Made by a program: the position numbers and the translations under genes
The notes under the pieces: generated by a model
What the model saw: only the letters and a program-made list of their open reading frames with translations
The model's database searches: none
Told to the model about the DNA's origin: nothing
Source of the DNA: Thermoflexus hugenholtzii JAD2
GTDB lineage: Bacteria > Chloroflexota > Anaerolineae > Thermoflexales > Thermoflexaceae
DNA length: 64,000 bases
Direction: 5' to 3'
Assembly: GCF_900187885.1 (NCBI RefSeq)
Contig: NZ_FYEK01000066.1
Coordinates: 1 to 64,000 of the forward strand
In this document: piece by piece, positions 27,143 to 36,570 of the stretch
How the letters are laid out: every line of letters begins with the position of its first letter
Numbering within the stretch: position 1 is the stretch's first letter

Positions 27143-30100
27143 TCAGCACCTCCGGATCGCGTTTTGGAACAGAATCCGACACAGTCCGCCTTGCTCCCCG
27201 CGATGCCAGCGGGGATGCTGCCACGGAAAGATGTGATCCTCCGGGTGGGGCATCAAGCCCAGGACGTTGCCGGCCGGGTTGCAGAGGCCAGCCACGTTTC
27301 GCTGGGATCCGTTGGGATTGAAGGGGTAGCCGGCGGGGTTGCCGGAGGCGTCCACATACGTGAGGGCGATGAGCCCCCGCGCCTCCAGGCTGTGCAGCAC
27401 GGACTCATCCCGCGCTATGAACCGTCCCTCCCCATGGGCGACGGGACAATACAGCAGCTCCTCGATCCCCTCGGTGAACAGACACGGGCTTCGCGGCTCC
27501 GCGCGCAGGTAAACCCAGCGGCACTCGAAACGTCCCGACGCGTTCGGGGCCAGCGTGACCGTCCGCCGGCCGTCCGGCTCCAGAAACTCAGGGCCGGGGA
27601 GCAAACCCGCCCGGACCAGGGCCTGGAACCCGTTGCAGATCCCCAGCACGGGCCTACCGCTCTCAATGAACCGCTCCAGGGCGCCTCTCAGCCCGTCCAG
27701 CAACTCCAGCGCCCAGAGCGTTCCTGCCCCCAGGTCATCCCCATAGGAAAACCCTCCGGGAAGCACCAGCATGGCGTAATCGCGCAGATCCCGCTCTCCG
27801 CGCAGCAGAGCAGACAGAGGGACGATCTCCGGCTCTCCGCCGGCCTGTTGACAGGCCCAGGCGGCTTCGCGATCCCGATTGGTCCCGGGAGCCTGGAGGA
27901 TGAGCACGCGGGGGCGCCGGGAAATCCCCGGGGAGGATGCCCGTTGGGATAAGGGAAACCGGGAAGCCGGTAGAGGAGCGGGCGCGAGGGTGCCTCGCCA
28001 CGCCTGCTCCAGCGCCTCCACGGGCAGCCGGATCCGCTCCCGGCCATCCAGCCCCACCACCCGGAGCAGGCCGTCCGCGGTCACCCGGCCGATGCGCGCG
28101 ATGGGATGTCCCGCCAGCATGGCCTCGAAAGCGGACGCATCCTCCGGGCGCACCTCGACGAGGAACCGGCAGAGGGATTCGGAGAACAGGAGAACGTCAT
28201 CCTCGCTGTCCGCCTCCGGGCAGGGGACCTTGCGCAGGTCCACCTCCGCGCCCAGCCGGCCGGCAAGACACATCTCCGCCAGGGCCACCCCCAGACCGCC
28301 CTCCGAAAGGTCATGGCAAGCCCGGACGAGCCCGGCGGCGATGGCGCGGTGCAGGGCGCGCAGGCGCGCCAGGGCGTGGGGAACCGGCTGAGGCAGCCGT
28401 TCCGCGCCCGGCCGTCCGCCGGGCCGGATCTGTAGATAGTGGCTTCCCGCCAGCTCCGCCCGTGTCTCCCCCACCAGATAGAGCCAAGACCCCGGCGACT
28501 TCAGGTCCATGGTGACCGTGCGAGAGAGATCCGGCACGATCCCGAGCCCGGTGATGAGCAGGGTGCCGGGGATCGAGCGCCGCCTCCCCAGGGCATCCAC
28601 GTGGAAATTGTTCAGGCTGTCCTTGCCGGAGATAAATGGGGCCTGATAGGCGAGGGCAGCATCGCGACAACCCTGGGCGCACCGGACCAGGGCGCCCAGC
28701 TGCTCAGGGTCCTCAACATCTCCCCAACAGAAATTGTCCAGCAGGGCCACCCGGTCGGGGTCCGCGCCCACCGCCACCAGGTTTCGGAACGCCTCATCCA
28801 CCGCCGCCCATGCCATCCCATAGGGATCCCATTCGCCGTACAGCGGGGCCAGGCCCACGCTGAGAGCCACTCCGGGCGCAGAGCCCTCGCCCGCCCCGAC
28901 CTCCAGAGGGGCCAGGATGGGAGCGTCCCCCGGTCCATGGGAAGCCGCCCCCACCAGGGGCTTGACCGCCGTGGCCCCCTGCACCTCGTGATCGTAGCGG
29001 CGGAGGATCTCTTCGCGGCTCCGGATGTTGGGATGGGCCAGCAGCGCGAGCAGGATCTCCCCCAGGTCCTCCGGGGGCGCGATGGGGATGAGCGCCGGCG
29101 GGGCGGGAGGGGACCAGCGGGCCTCGAGGATCCGCGGCGGACGTCCGTTATGGAGGAAGTCCAGGTCGAGCTCGCCGACGATCCGGCCCCGGTAGCGCAG
29201 GCGCAGCTTCCCCGTGGGCTCGAGGACGCCGATGATCGCGGCCTCCACACCGTGCCGGTTGCAGATCTCCTCAAAACGAGGCCAGCATGCTGGCGGGATG
29301 GCCAGCACCATGCGCTCCTGGGATTCGCTCAACCAGATCTCCCATGGCTGCAGACGCGCGTCCCGGAGGGGCACCCGATCCAGGTCGACCTGAGCGCCTA
29401 GGTCGCGGGCCATCTCCCCGACGGCCGAGGAGAGGCCGCCTGCCCCGCAATCCCAGACGGCGCGGTAAAGCCCCTCATCCCGGGCCTGAAGGATCACCTC
29501 CAGGATCTGCTTCTCCAGGATGGGGTTGGGGATCTGAACCGCTCCGCGGGCGGCAGAGGGGGCCTCGGGATCCAGGCCTGCGCTGGAGAAGGTGGCTCCG
29601 CCCAGGCCATCGCGCCCTGTCCGGTTGCCGATCACCACGATCAGATCGCCGGACCGCGGGGCGGCCGCTGACTCCTGATGAGGGAGCAGCCCGAGACAGC
29701 CGCAGAACACCAAGGGGTTGGCCGCATATCCCGGATGATAGAACACAGCCCCGCACACGTTCGGGATCCCCATCTTGTTCCCATAATCCTCGATGCCGTG
29801 GATGACCCCCTCGGCGATCCGCCGTGGGTGGAGGGCCCCGGGCGGCAGCGCCGAGGCCGGCAGATCCGGCGGGCCGAAACACAGGACATCCAGCAGCGCG
29901 ATCGGGCGCGCGCCCACTGCGAGGATATCCCGGATCACCCCGCCCACCCCGGTGCTGGCCCCGCCGAAGGGCTCCACGGCGGAGGGATGGTTGTGGGTCT
30001 CCACCTTGAGGGCCAGATCCCAGCGCCCATCCAGGGCGATGATCCCCGCGTGGTCCACGAGGGCCGAGCGGAGCCACGGCCGGCCCACCTGCGCGGTCAC

Positions 30101-30982
30101 AGCCCGAATGCAGGTGTCCAGCAAACCATTGATCTCCACCGTCTGAGGGGGAGCGTCCGGCGGAGCGCCGGGAGGCGGGCCGGTGTAACGAATGCGCGCC
30201 TTAAAGGTCTTATGGGCGCAATGCTCGCTCCACGTTTGGGCGATGGTCTCCAGCTCGACGTCGGTGGGATCCCGGTCTCGGGCGCGGAAGTAGTCCTGGA
30301 CCGCCCGCAGCTCCTCTACGCTCAGGGACAAACGGCGGTGCGCGTTTAAAGCGCGGAGGGCCCCCTCGTCTGCCTCCCGTAGGGGGATGATCTCCACCAC
30401 GACGGGAGCGGGAACCTCGTTATCAAAGGGCGGGGCAACGCAGCGATCGATGGCATAGCGATGGATCAGGGGGTTCGCGCAATGCTCCACCGCCAATCGC
30501 TGCAGATCGCGCTCTTCCAGTTCCCCCCATAGACGGAAGATCCAACCCCACGCGGCGCGCTCCAGCCCGATGAAGCCGAGCCGATGGGCCGCACGGATCA
30601 GGTTCTCCACCGAGGGATCCCGCAGACCGGGGAGGAGGGTGACTTCGATGCGATGTGCGTCTCTCCCCTCTGGGAGGAAATCCTGGGGTTCGATGGGATC
30701 TTCCACTAACAGAATCCGATAGGTTTCAAGGATCGGATCGGCCAGGAGCAGGCGGGCGAGGCGTTCGACTTCGGGGAGAGAGAGGGGGCCCTGCAAGAAG
30801 CACACACGATCCCGTTGGCAGGCCCGCAGACGCTCAAGGCCCTGCGCGCGGGCCGCTTGCACCAGCCGGCTGCCCTCCGGGTCCTCCGGCGATCGGCTCT
30901 GGATCTCTACCCGGAACCACCTCCGGACCGGACCCGTGGGCAGCGGGGGAACCTCCTCCGTGGGAGCCGCCTCCTGTTCCAT
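27143..30982 (-). CDS. purL: FGAM synthase, single-chain PurS-PurL-PurQ
   Basis: Converts FGAR to FGAM with ATP and glutamine. The 1279-residue chain carries three activities usually split in Gram-positives: an N-terminal region with two PurS-like repeats (about 20-90 and 105-175), the synthetase core (about 215-960; TWSEHCAHKTFKARI, KVETHNHPSAVEPFGGASTGVGG, SGKDSLNNF) and a C-terminal glutaminase (about 1010-1279; APGTNRDREAA, nucleophile Cys in LGICNGFQALV, His in MPHPEDHIFP). The ATG at 30982 is chosen for GGAGGATCCGCGCG upstream. It is the first gene of the pur operon and has a near-consensus promoter. Confidence 0.95.
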   Translation of the reverse strand: MEQEAAPTEEVPPLPTGPVRRWFRVEIQSRSPEDPEGSRLVQAARAQGLERLRACQRDRVCFLQGPLSLPEVERLARLLLADPILETYRILLVEDPIEPQDFLPEGRDAHRIEVTLLPGLRDPSVENLIRAAHRLGFIGLERAAWGWIFRLWGELEERDLQRLAVEHCANPLIHRYAIDRCVAPPFDNEVPAPVVVEIIPLREADEGALRALNAHRRLSLSVEELRAVQDYFRARDRDPTDVELETIAQTWSEHCAHKTFKARIRYTGPPPGAPPDAPPQTVEINGLLDTCIRAVTAQVGRPWLRSALVDHAGIIALDGRWDLALKVETHNHPSAVEPFGGASTGVGGVIRDILAVGARPIALLDVLCFGPPDLPASALPPGALHPRRIAEGVIHGIEDYGNKMGIPNVCGAVFYHPGYAANPLVFCGCLGLLPHQESAAAPRSGDLIVVIGNRTGRDGLGGATFSSAGLDPEAPSAARGAVQIPNPILEKQILEVILQARDEGLYRAVWDCGAGGLSSAVGEMARDLGAQVDLDRVPLRDARLQPWEIWLSESQERMVLAIPPACWPRFEEICNRHGVEAAIIGVLEPTGKLRLRYRGRIVGELDLDFLHNGRPPRILEARWSPPAPPALIPIAPPEDLGEILLALLAHPNIRSREEILRRYDHEVQGATAVKPLVGAASHGPGDAPILAPLEVGAGEGSAPGVALSVGLAPLYGEWDPYGMAWAAVDEAFRNLVAVGADPDRVALLDNFCWGDVEDPEQLGALVRCAQGCRDAALAYQAPFISGKDSLNNFHVDALGRRRSIPGTLLITGLGIVPDLSRTVTMDLKSPGSWLYLVGETRAELAGSHYLQIRPGGRPGAERLPQPVPHALARLRALHRAIAAGLVRACHDLSEGGLGVALAEMCLAGRLGAEVDLRKVPCPEADSEDDVLLFSESLCRFLVEVRPEDASAFEAMLAGHPIARIGRVTADGLLRVVGLDGRERIRLPVEALEQAWRGTLAPAPLPASRFPLSQRASSPGISRRPRVLILQAPGTNRDREAAWACQQAGGEPEIVPLSALLRGERDLRDYAMLVLPGGFSYGDDLGAGTLWALELLDGLRGALERFIESGRPVLGICNGFQALVRAGLLPGPEFLEPDGRRTVTLAPNASGRFECRWVYLRAEPRSPCLFTEGIEELLYCPVAHGEGRFIARDESVLHSLEARGLIALTYVDASGNPAGYPFNPNGSQRNVAGLCNPAGNVLGLMPHPEDHIFPWQHPRWHRGEQGGLCRILFQNAIRRC

Positions 30983-31063
30983 CGCGCGGATCCTCCGTGC
31001 GGTCCAGGGCACTTTCGGCCCCGGCTCGATCCCGCACCGCTCACCCGGCGATTTTGAATTGAG

Positions 31064-31092
31064 ATTTTAACCTGCTCGATTCATGCTGTCAA
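31064..31092 (-). promoter_or_regulatory. Strong sigma-70-type promoter of the pur operon
   Basis: Reading the minus strand, TTGACA (complement of 31087-31092) is followed after exactly 17 bp by TAAAAT (complement of 31064-31069). The start site would be near 31057, giving a leader of about 75 nt before purL. No purine riboswitch or PurBox pair was recognised in the leader. Confidence 0.85.
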
Positions 31093-31144
31093 GGATGAAC
31101 GAAACCGGGATGTAGCCTGGGATCGTCGCCAGCTCAAGCATAGA

Positions 31145-31169
31145 GGGGCGAGGGGATTGCCCTCGCCCC
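31145..31169 (-). terminator. Hairpin ending the antiporter-amt-flotillin operon
   Basis: A perfect 10-bp stem (GGGGCGAGGG at 31145-31154 with 31160-31169) and 5-nt loop lies 65 bp past the flotillin stop and before the pur promoter. The downstream minus-strand sequence CTCTATGCTT is only moderately U-rich. Confidence 0.55.
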
Positions 31170-31233
31170 CCACTCGGCAACACGAGGACGTCCTGGGATC
31201 CGGGAGAAAACAAGAGGTCTTTTCCTGACCCGC

Positions 31234-32523
31234 TCAATCGGAACGTTCGACGGCCTTTTGGGAGAGACCCTGCGGCAAGCGGGAGGTCAGGCGCACGCCG
31301 GTGAGGGCTTCGACCAAGGCGGGGAGCTGAGCCATCGCTTGGGCGAGGTCCCCGGTGAAGCGGCTGATCCCTCCATGCCCATCCCCAATGAGAATGATCC
31401 GCTCCGCCCGCGACAAGGGCTCTGCCAGGGCCTTCGCCAGCGCCGGCAGAATGTCCACCACCATCTGGGCCATGGCCGCCTCGTTGTATTCCCGCCACGC
31501 CCCCGCCTTGGCCCGCATGGCCTCCGCTTCCGCCCGGCCGGTGGCCCGGATGCCCTCCGCCTGACCCGCCGCCTCAGCCTCCAGCCGGTAACGCTCCGCA
31601 TCCGCCAGGGCCAAGATGCGTTGCTTCTCCGCCTCCGCCGGCAGCTCGACTGTTGCCGCGAGCTCCCGCCGCTTGCGCTCGATCTCCTTCTCCTCGATTT
31701 CAATGGCCAGCTCCTTCTCCACCCGGCGGACCGCCATCTCCTCCCGCTTGACGGCCTGGGCGACGCGGTGGCGATGCAGCTCGTAGGCCATGTCCGCTTC
31801 CGCGCGCCGGGCCTCCCGCTCCCGCCGCGCTTCCTCCACCGCTCGCTCGGCCTCCAGCCGGGCGATGCGGGCCACCCGATCCGCCTCGGCCTCGGCCACG
31901 GCCGCCTGCTGACGCACCTGAGCGATCCGCGGCCGGCCAATAGCCTCCAGATAGCCCTGCTCATCGGCGATGTGCCGCACAGTGAGGGAGAGGATGTCCA
32001 GGCCCATGCGTTCCAGGTCCTGCCGGGCCGCCTCGCGGACCTGGCGGGCGAACTCCGCCCGGCGCAGGTAGAGGTCCTCCACGCTCATTGTCCCCAGCAC
32101 TGCCCGCAGATGCCCCTCGATCACCTGCAGGGCCACCCGCCGGATGTCATCTTTAGACTTGGAGAGAAACTGCTCCGCGGCCAGGGCGATGGAGGCCTCG
32201 TCGCCCTTCACCTTCACCTGGGCCACGGCGTCCACCACCATGCGCACACCCTGGGCGGTGTAGGCATCCGCGGTCTGGATCTCGATAGTGAGCAGCTCCA
32301 GGGAGAGGCGCTGCACCCGCTCGAGGATCGGCCAGACGAAGGCGCCCCCCCGCACCAGGCGGTAGCCCACCACCCGCTTGCGCCCGTCGGGATCGATCAC
32401 CTTACGCTTGCGGCCGGAGATGATCAGCACCTCGTTCGGGCCGGCCTTGGTGTAGCGCCAGGCCCAGAGGGCGATGAGCCCGACCAGCACCACCAGAGCC
32501 AGGACACCTGTCGCCAGCATCAT
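31234..32523 (-). CDS. Flotillin-like SPFH protein
   Basis: A 429-residue membrane scaffold protein. An N-terminal span (about 2-23) is followed by GPNEVLIISGRKRKV and the SPFH/band-7 domain (about 25-200; LLTIEIQTADAYTAQGV, LRAVLGTMSVEDLYLRR). The long Glu/Ala/Arg-rich coiled coil (about 200-350; repeated EAE/ERE patterns) is typical of flotillins such as FloT/YqfA. Such proteins organise membrane domains. It is coupled to the upstream gene: the stop of that gene lies inside the GGAGGTGAGCG ribosome binding site. Its presence in an ammonium-transporter operon is unusual. Confidence 0.92.
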   Translation of the reverse strand: MMLATGVLALVVLVGLIALWAWRYTKAGPNEVLIISGRKRKVIDPDGRKRVVGYRLVRGGAFVWPILERVQRLSLELLTIEIQTADAYTAQGVRMVVDAVAQVKVKGDEASIALAAEQFLSKSKDDIRRVALQVIEGHLRAVLGTMSVEDLYLRRAEFARQVREAARQDLERMGLDILSLTVRHIADEQGYLEAIGRPRIAQVRQQAAVAEAEADRVARIARLEAERAVEEARREREARRAEADMAYELHRHRVAQAVKREEMAVRRVEKELAIEIEEKEIERKRRELAATVELPAEAEKQRILALADAERYRLEAEAAGQAEGIRATGRAEAEAMRAKAGAWREYNEAAMAQMVVDILPALAKALAEPLSRAERIILIGDGHGGISRFTGDLAQAMAQLPALVEALTGVRLTSRLPQGLSQKAVERSD

Positions 32524-32526
32524 CGC

Positions 32527-33753
32527 TCACCTCCCCAGATCCGGAAGTGCGCACTCAGCATGTGAAGGCTTCCCCATCCGTTTCATCTCCAGGCGCAACG
32601 CCTGGGGGTCCGCCAGGCAGCCGGCCGCACAGAGGGCCTCCCCCACCCGCTGCCGCAGGTCCGCCGGATCGCGGCCCATGAAAACCGTCCATCGATCCTC
32701 CTCCGTGTAAACGGCCACCCAACCGTCTTCACGCCGGTAGACTGGTAGGAGGACCGCGCGGAGCTGCGGCCCGGTCGCATAGAACCGAAGCCCGGCGATC
32801 GCCTCCGGCAGGGTGCTCACGAGGACCTCCCACGCCGCCGCAGACCAGACCTCCAGGACCAGATCCTCCGGGACGCGAAGCCATCCGCGCTCCAGGCCCC
32901 GGGCGGCTACGACTTTCCACAGCGACCAGATCCCCGCTCCATCGCCGGGGGCCGACAGCGGGGCGCCGGCCAGATGCAGGCGCCAGCTGGTCCCGCTCCA
33001 GGCCACCGGCAAATAGAAGATGGATCCCTCCATCGGCCGGAAGACGGCGACAGGCGGGACCCATGCCAGCTCCTCCGACAGCACCCGCACCTGGACAGCT
33101 CCCACAGGCAGGCCGTATGCATCCGCCACGCGCTGGCGCAGGGTCCCCAGGTCCATCGCCTCCAGGATCGGGCCGTCCGGCTCGTGGACCCGCCATCCCT
33201 CTCCCCAGGGATAGATCGGGATCAGCGCGGAATCATGGGGTTCGGAGCGCTGGAGGGCATAGGGGGGAAGCCGGTCTGCGTATTCGAGCGCCCGGAAGAC
33301 GTCCTCCGCCTGCTCACGGAAATCGGGGATCGCGGTCGCCTCGCAACGGCAACCCCAGATCCGCGCCCGATAGCGCTCCCGGAGCGTCCCATCGATCCGA
33401 ACCTGCTCGAAGAACACTGGAACCCGAAACCCCCATCCGCCGATCTGTCCCTCCAACACCCCCCAAGGCCCGCCGTTCCGGGAGGAGTGGGGAAGCACGC
33501 GAAGATGGAAGAGCCGGTCGTCCACCGATAACCCGACGGGCGATCGAACGGATGGGATGCGGACGACGCGGTTTGCTTCGGCCTTCACCCCCTCGGCCTC
33601 AACGCGTAACGCTTCGACTTGGTGCGGGGAGGAGATGGCTCCGTCGCCGTTCGATCGACGGACCTGATAAATCCGGTGCGGGAAGATCCCCCACAGGAGC
33701 AGGAAGAAGGCAAACCCCAGGCCTCCGAGGATGACCTCCATCTCCCATCCCAT
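32527..33753 (-). CDS. Membrane-anchored protein of unknown function
   Basis: A 408-residue protein that I do not recognise. It has one N-terminal span (about 5-25, VILGGLGFAFFLLLWGIFP) and a large soluble remainder without repeats. Segments such as MDLGTLRQRVADAYGLPVG and RDPADLRQRVGEALCAAGC are alike, suggesting an internal duplication of a helical DLRQRV-type motif (about residues 197 and 365). AAAGGGGGAAGCC precedes the ATG. It sits between amt (12-bp gap) and the flotillin gene (overlapping signals), so a partner role at the membrane with flotillin is inferred only from position. Confidence 0.75.
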   Translation of the reverse strand: MGWEMEVILGGLGFAFFLLLWGIFPHRIYQVRRSNGDGAISSPHQVEALRVEAEGVKAEANRVVRIPSVRSPVGLSVDDRLFHLRVLPHSSRNGGPWGVLEGQIGGWGFRVPVFFEQVRIDGTLRERYRARIWGCRCEATAIPDFREQAEDVFRALEYADRLPPYALQRSEPHDSALIPIYPWGEGWRVHEPDGPILEAMDLGTLRQRVADAYGLPVGAVQVRVLSEELAWVPPVAVFRPMEGSIFYLPVAWSGTSWRLHLAGAPLSAPGDGAGIWSLWKVVAARGLERGWLRVPEDLVLEVWSAAAWEVLVSTLPEAIAGLRFYATGPQLRAVLLPVYRREDGWVAVYTEEDRWTVFMGRDPADLRQRVGEALCAAGCLADPQALRLEMKRMGKPSHAECALPDLGR

Positions 33754-33765
33754 GGCTTCCCCCTT

Positions 33766-35189
33766 TCACATCGCTTCGACAGGGAGCCGGCGGCCGGAGG
33801 GGTAGGCCTCGGCCCCGTGCTCAGTGAGATCCAGGCCGATGCGCTCCTCCTCCGGGCTCACCCGCAATCCGATGGTCTCCCGGATCAGCCAGAAGATCAG
33901 GAAGCCTGTCCCCAGGGACCAAGCGGTCACCGCGAGGATGCTGATGAGCTGGGCGACCAGCTGCGCCCATTCCCCTACGATCAGACCCCGCACCCCTCCG
34001 TAGGTCCCATCGGCGAAGATCCCTACAGCCAGCAGACCCCACAGGCCGGCGAACCCGTGCACTGCCGAAGCTCCGACCACATCGTCCACGCGGAGGACGC
34101 GCTCGACGAAGGCGGAGGCGCCGATCATCACCAGGGCCGCGATCCCCCCGATGAGCACCGCCGCCCATGGGGCCACGTAGGCGCACGGGGCGGTGATCCC
34201 CACCAAGCCAGCGAGGGCCCCGTTGCACGCCAGGGCGAGATCCAGCTGGCCGGTGCGGAAGAAGCCGAAGTAAATCGCCACCACCGCCCCGGCGGCCCCG
34301 GCCAGGAAGGTGTTGACCGCGATCATGGCGATCCGAAGATCGGTCGCCGCCAGGGTGGAGCCGGGATTGAATCCGAACCAGCCGAAGAACAGGATGAAGG
34401 TGCCCAGGGTCACCAGGGTCAGGCTGTGCCCCGGGATCACGTTGGGCGTGCCGTCGCGATTGAAGCGGCCCAGGCGGGGGCCGACCATGGCCGCTCCCAT
34501 CAGGGCTACGAACCCGCCCACCGCGTGCACCACCCTGGATCCGGCGAAATCCCGTGCCCCTATCCCTTCCCCCAGGGACGGCAGGTGAGCGGAGAGATTC
34601 CCCAGCCAGCCTCCGCCCCACACCCAGTGGCCGTAAATGGGATAGATCAGCGCGGAGATGAGGAAGCTATAGGCCAGATAGGCCGTAGTGCGGGTCCGCT
34701 CCGCCATGGCGCCGGAGACGATGGTGGCCGCCGTGGCAGCGAAGACCATCTGGAAGAACCAGAGCATGGCGGTCTGATCCTGGTAAGCAGATCCAGCGAG
34801 GAAGAAGCCGGAGAGGCCGATGAGCGGCGTGCCGCGCTCCAGACCGGGGGCCAGGCTGGACCCTCCGAACATCAACGCGAACCCGAAGGCCCAGAACGCC
34901 AGCCCTCCGATCATGGCATCCATGAGGTTTTTGGTCAGAACCGCAACGACGTTTTTCGTGCGGGAGAACCCGGCTTCTACATCGCAAACCCGGCCTGCAT
35001 GAAGAACACCAGGAAAGCGGCGATCAGCGTCCAAGCGAAGTTGATCGCACGGCCCAGCTCCTCCTTCACGGCCTCTACGGCTTCGTTCTCCGGGCCGGAT
35101 CCCTGCGCCAGCGCCGGGGAGTGCAGCGCAATCGCGGTCAGAACGGTTATGATCAACGCGATGACTACCCGTCGACGCCACCCATGCAT
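33766..35189 (-). pseudogene. amtB: Ammonium transporter with a one-base frameshift
   Basis: Amt/MEP family channel for ammonium. The start is an ATG at 35189 with AAGGAGGTGTTCCG; a cleavable-looking signal (VVIALIITVLTAIALHS) is followed by the first span and FFMQAGFAM, after which the frame stops at TAG (34977). The next frame continues exactly as the family does, VEAGFSRTKNVVAVLTKN, through YGHWVWGGGWLG, FNPGST and the twin-His segments ASAVHGFAGLWG to the stop at 33766. Adding one G near 34980 (GCGATGGTAGAA) restores a 474-residue protein. It is either a real frameshift mutation, an assembly error or slippage. About 38 bp after the antiporter gene. Confidence 0.85.
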
Positions 35190-35227
35190 CGGAACACCTC
35201 CTTCGCCTCGGTTTCTCCAAACCCCGT

Positions 35228-36459
35228 TCAACGCCGGGATGCTTGCAGGCGAGCGATGTCTTCCCCCATCCCCCGGGACGCCGGGGCCCCGGGGTTCCAG
35301 ATCCTGAGCGGGAAGGGCCAGGGGCCCTCCAGGAAGGTCAGACGGAGCAGGATGGGCGTCAGCACGGTGGTGAACATCGTCATCAGGAGGATATCCGTAT
35401 AAAGCCCTGGCCCCAGGATCCCCATCTGGCGGCCCAACGTCGCGATCACCAGGGCCACTTCCCCTCGGGAGACCATCCCAGCACCCACCTGAAGCGCCTC
35501 CCGGGGAGTCAGCCCACCCAGCCATGCGCCGAACCCGCCTCCCAGCCCCTTGCTCAGCACCGCCAGAAGGAGCAGCGCCATCCCGAAAAGGGATAACATC
35601 CCCCGGTCCAGAGGCTGCGCTTCCAGGCCCACGGCCACAAAGAAGATTGGGATCAACAAGCCATCCCCCAGGGTCTGGACCCCCTGGGGGATGTGCTCCT
35701 GCAGCGGCGTGCGGGCGATCCACAGCCCGGTTAGATAAGCGCCGGTGATGGCCGCCACCCCGCCCCATGCCGCGGCGGCCCAGCTCATCCCCATCACCAG
35801 CGCCACCACCAGGGCCAGCCCACCTTCATTCGGATAACGCCGGGCGATCCAGCGGGCGATCGGAGGGAGAAGCCAGCGGCCGATCCCGAAGGAGAGGATC
35901 AGGAACCCAATCATCCGCAACAGCGAGGGCAGCGGTTGCCCCAGCCCGACCAGCCCCGTCACGATGGCCAGCAACCCCATCGCCAGGATGTCGTCCATGA
36001 CGGCGGCACCCAGGATCGTCATCCCCACCCGGCTCTGCGCGCATCCAAGATCCGAAGGGTCCGCACGGAGAGGCCCACGCTGGTGGCAGTGAGGGCGGCT
36101 CCAAGGAAGAGCCCTTCACGCCATGAGAGCCCCGCGAGGAGCCCCAGGGCCAGCGCGCTGATGAAAGGCAAGAGCACACCACCCAGGGCCGCCATCAGTG
36201 CCCCTCGTCCCGTCTCCCGTAGACCGTGAGGATCCGTCTCCAGACCGGTCAGGAACATGAGGAGCAACACCCCGAGCAGGGCCGCGGCCCGGAGCTCCTC
36301 CCCGGGATGGAGCCAGCCCAGGCCAGCCGGACCCAAGAGGAGCCCCGCCAGAAGTTCCCCGAACACCGGCGGCAGCCCCAGGCGCGCGCAAAGCTCTCCT
36401 CCCAATCGAGCGCTGAGGAGGATGAGCGCCAGCGTGGGCAGGATCGAGAGCTCCTTCAT
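35228..36459 (-). pseudogene. CPA2-type cation/proton antiporter with a one-base frameshift
   Basis: A Na+/H+ or K+/H+ antiporter of the KefB/GerN type, about 410 residues if repaired. The first part (start 36459, GGAGGGAGAGGC before ATG) has GLPPVFGELLAGLLLGPAGLG and LFLTGLETD-like LMFLTGLETDPHGL, then stops at TGA (36019) after ARRAGWG. A second frame, overlapping from 36028, continues with GMTILGAAVMDDILAMGLLA, the expected next motif (AAVxDD). One extra G in the GGG run near 36028-36030 would join them. It leads the antiporter-amt-unknown-flotillin operon. Confidence 0.82.
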
Positions 36460-36489
36460 GCCTCTCCCTCCGGCCACCGGTTTGCGCCG

Positions 36490-36495
36490 ATTGTA
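36490..36495 (-). promoter_or_regulatory. -10 box of the antiporter-amt operon
   Basis: TACAAT on the minus strand, 31 bp before the antiporter start codon, embedded in TTACAATCGG much as in the glnA promoter. The sequence at the -35 position is poor (TAGCGA), which again suggests activation. Confidence 0.6.
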
Positions 36496-36550
36496 AGGAA
36501 AGCCAGGGAAGTTTCGCTACGGTCGGGAGGAACGAAAACCGTGGGGCCGG

Positions 36551-36570
36551 TTTTGGGCAGGGCGCACAAA
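36551..36570. promoter_or_regulatory. Putative nitrogen operator upstream of antiporter-amt
   Basis: TTTTGGGCAGGGCGCACAAA matches the glnA-upstream site at 16 of 20 positions. It is less symmetric (TTTTGgGCA versus gGCACAAA). Its centre is 68 bp from the operon's -10 centre, versus 67 bp at glnA. Confidence 0.62.

Noticed and set aside
36010-36040. The TGA in the antiporter gene as a selenocysteine codon, suggested by the presence of selB
   Set aside because: The family sequence continues in another frame, not past the TGA in the same frame, so read-through would not restore the protein.
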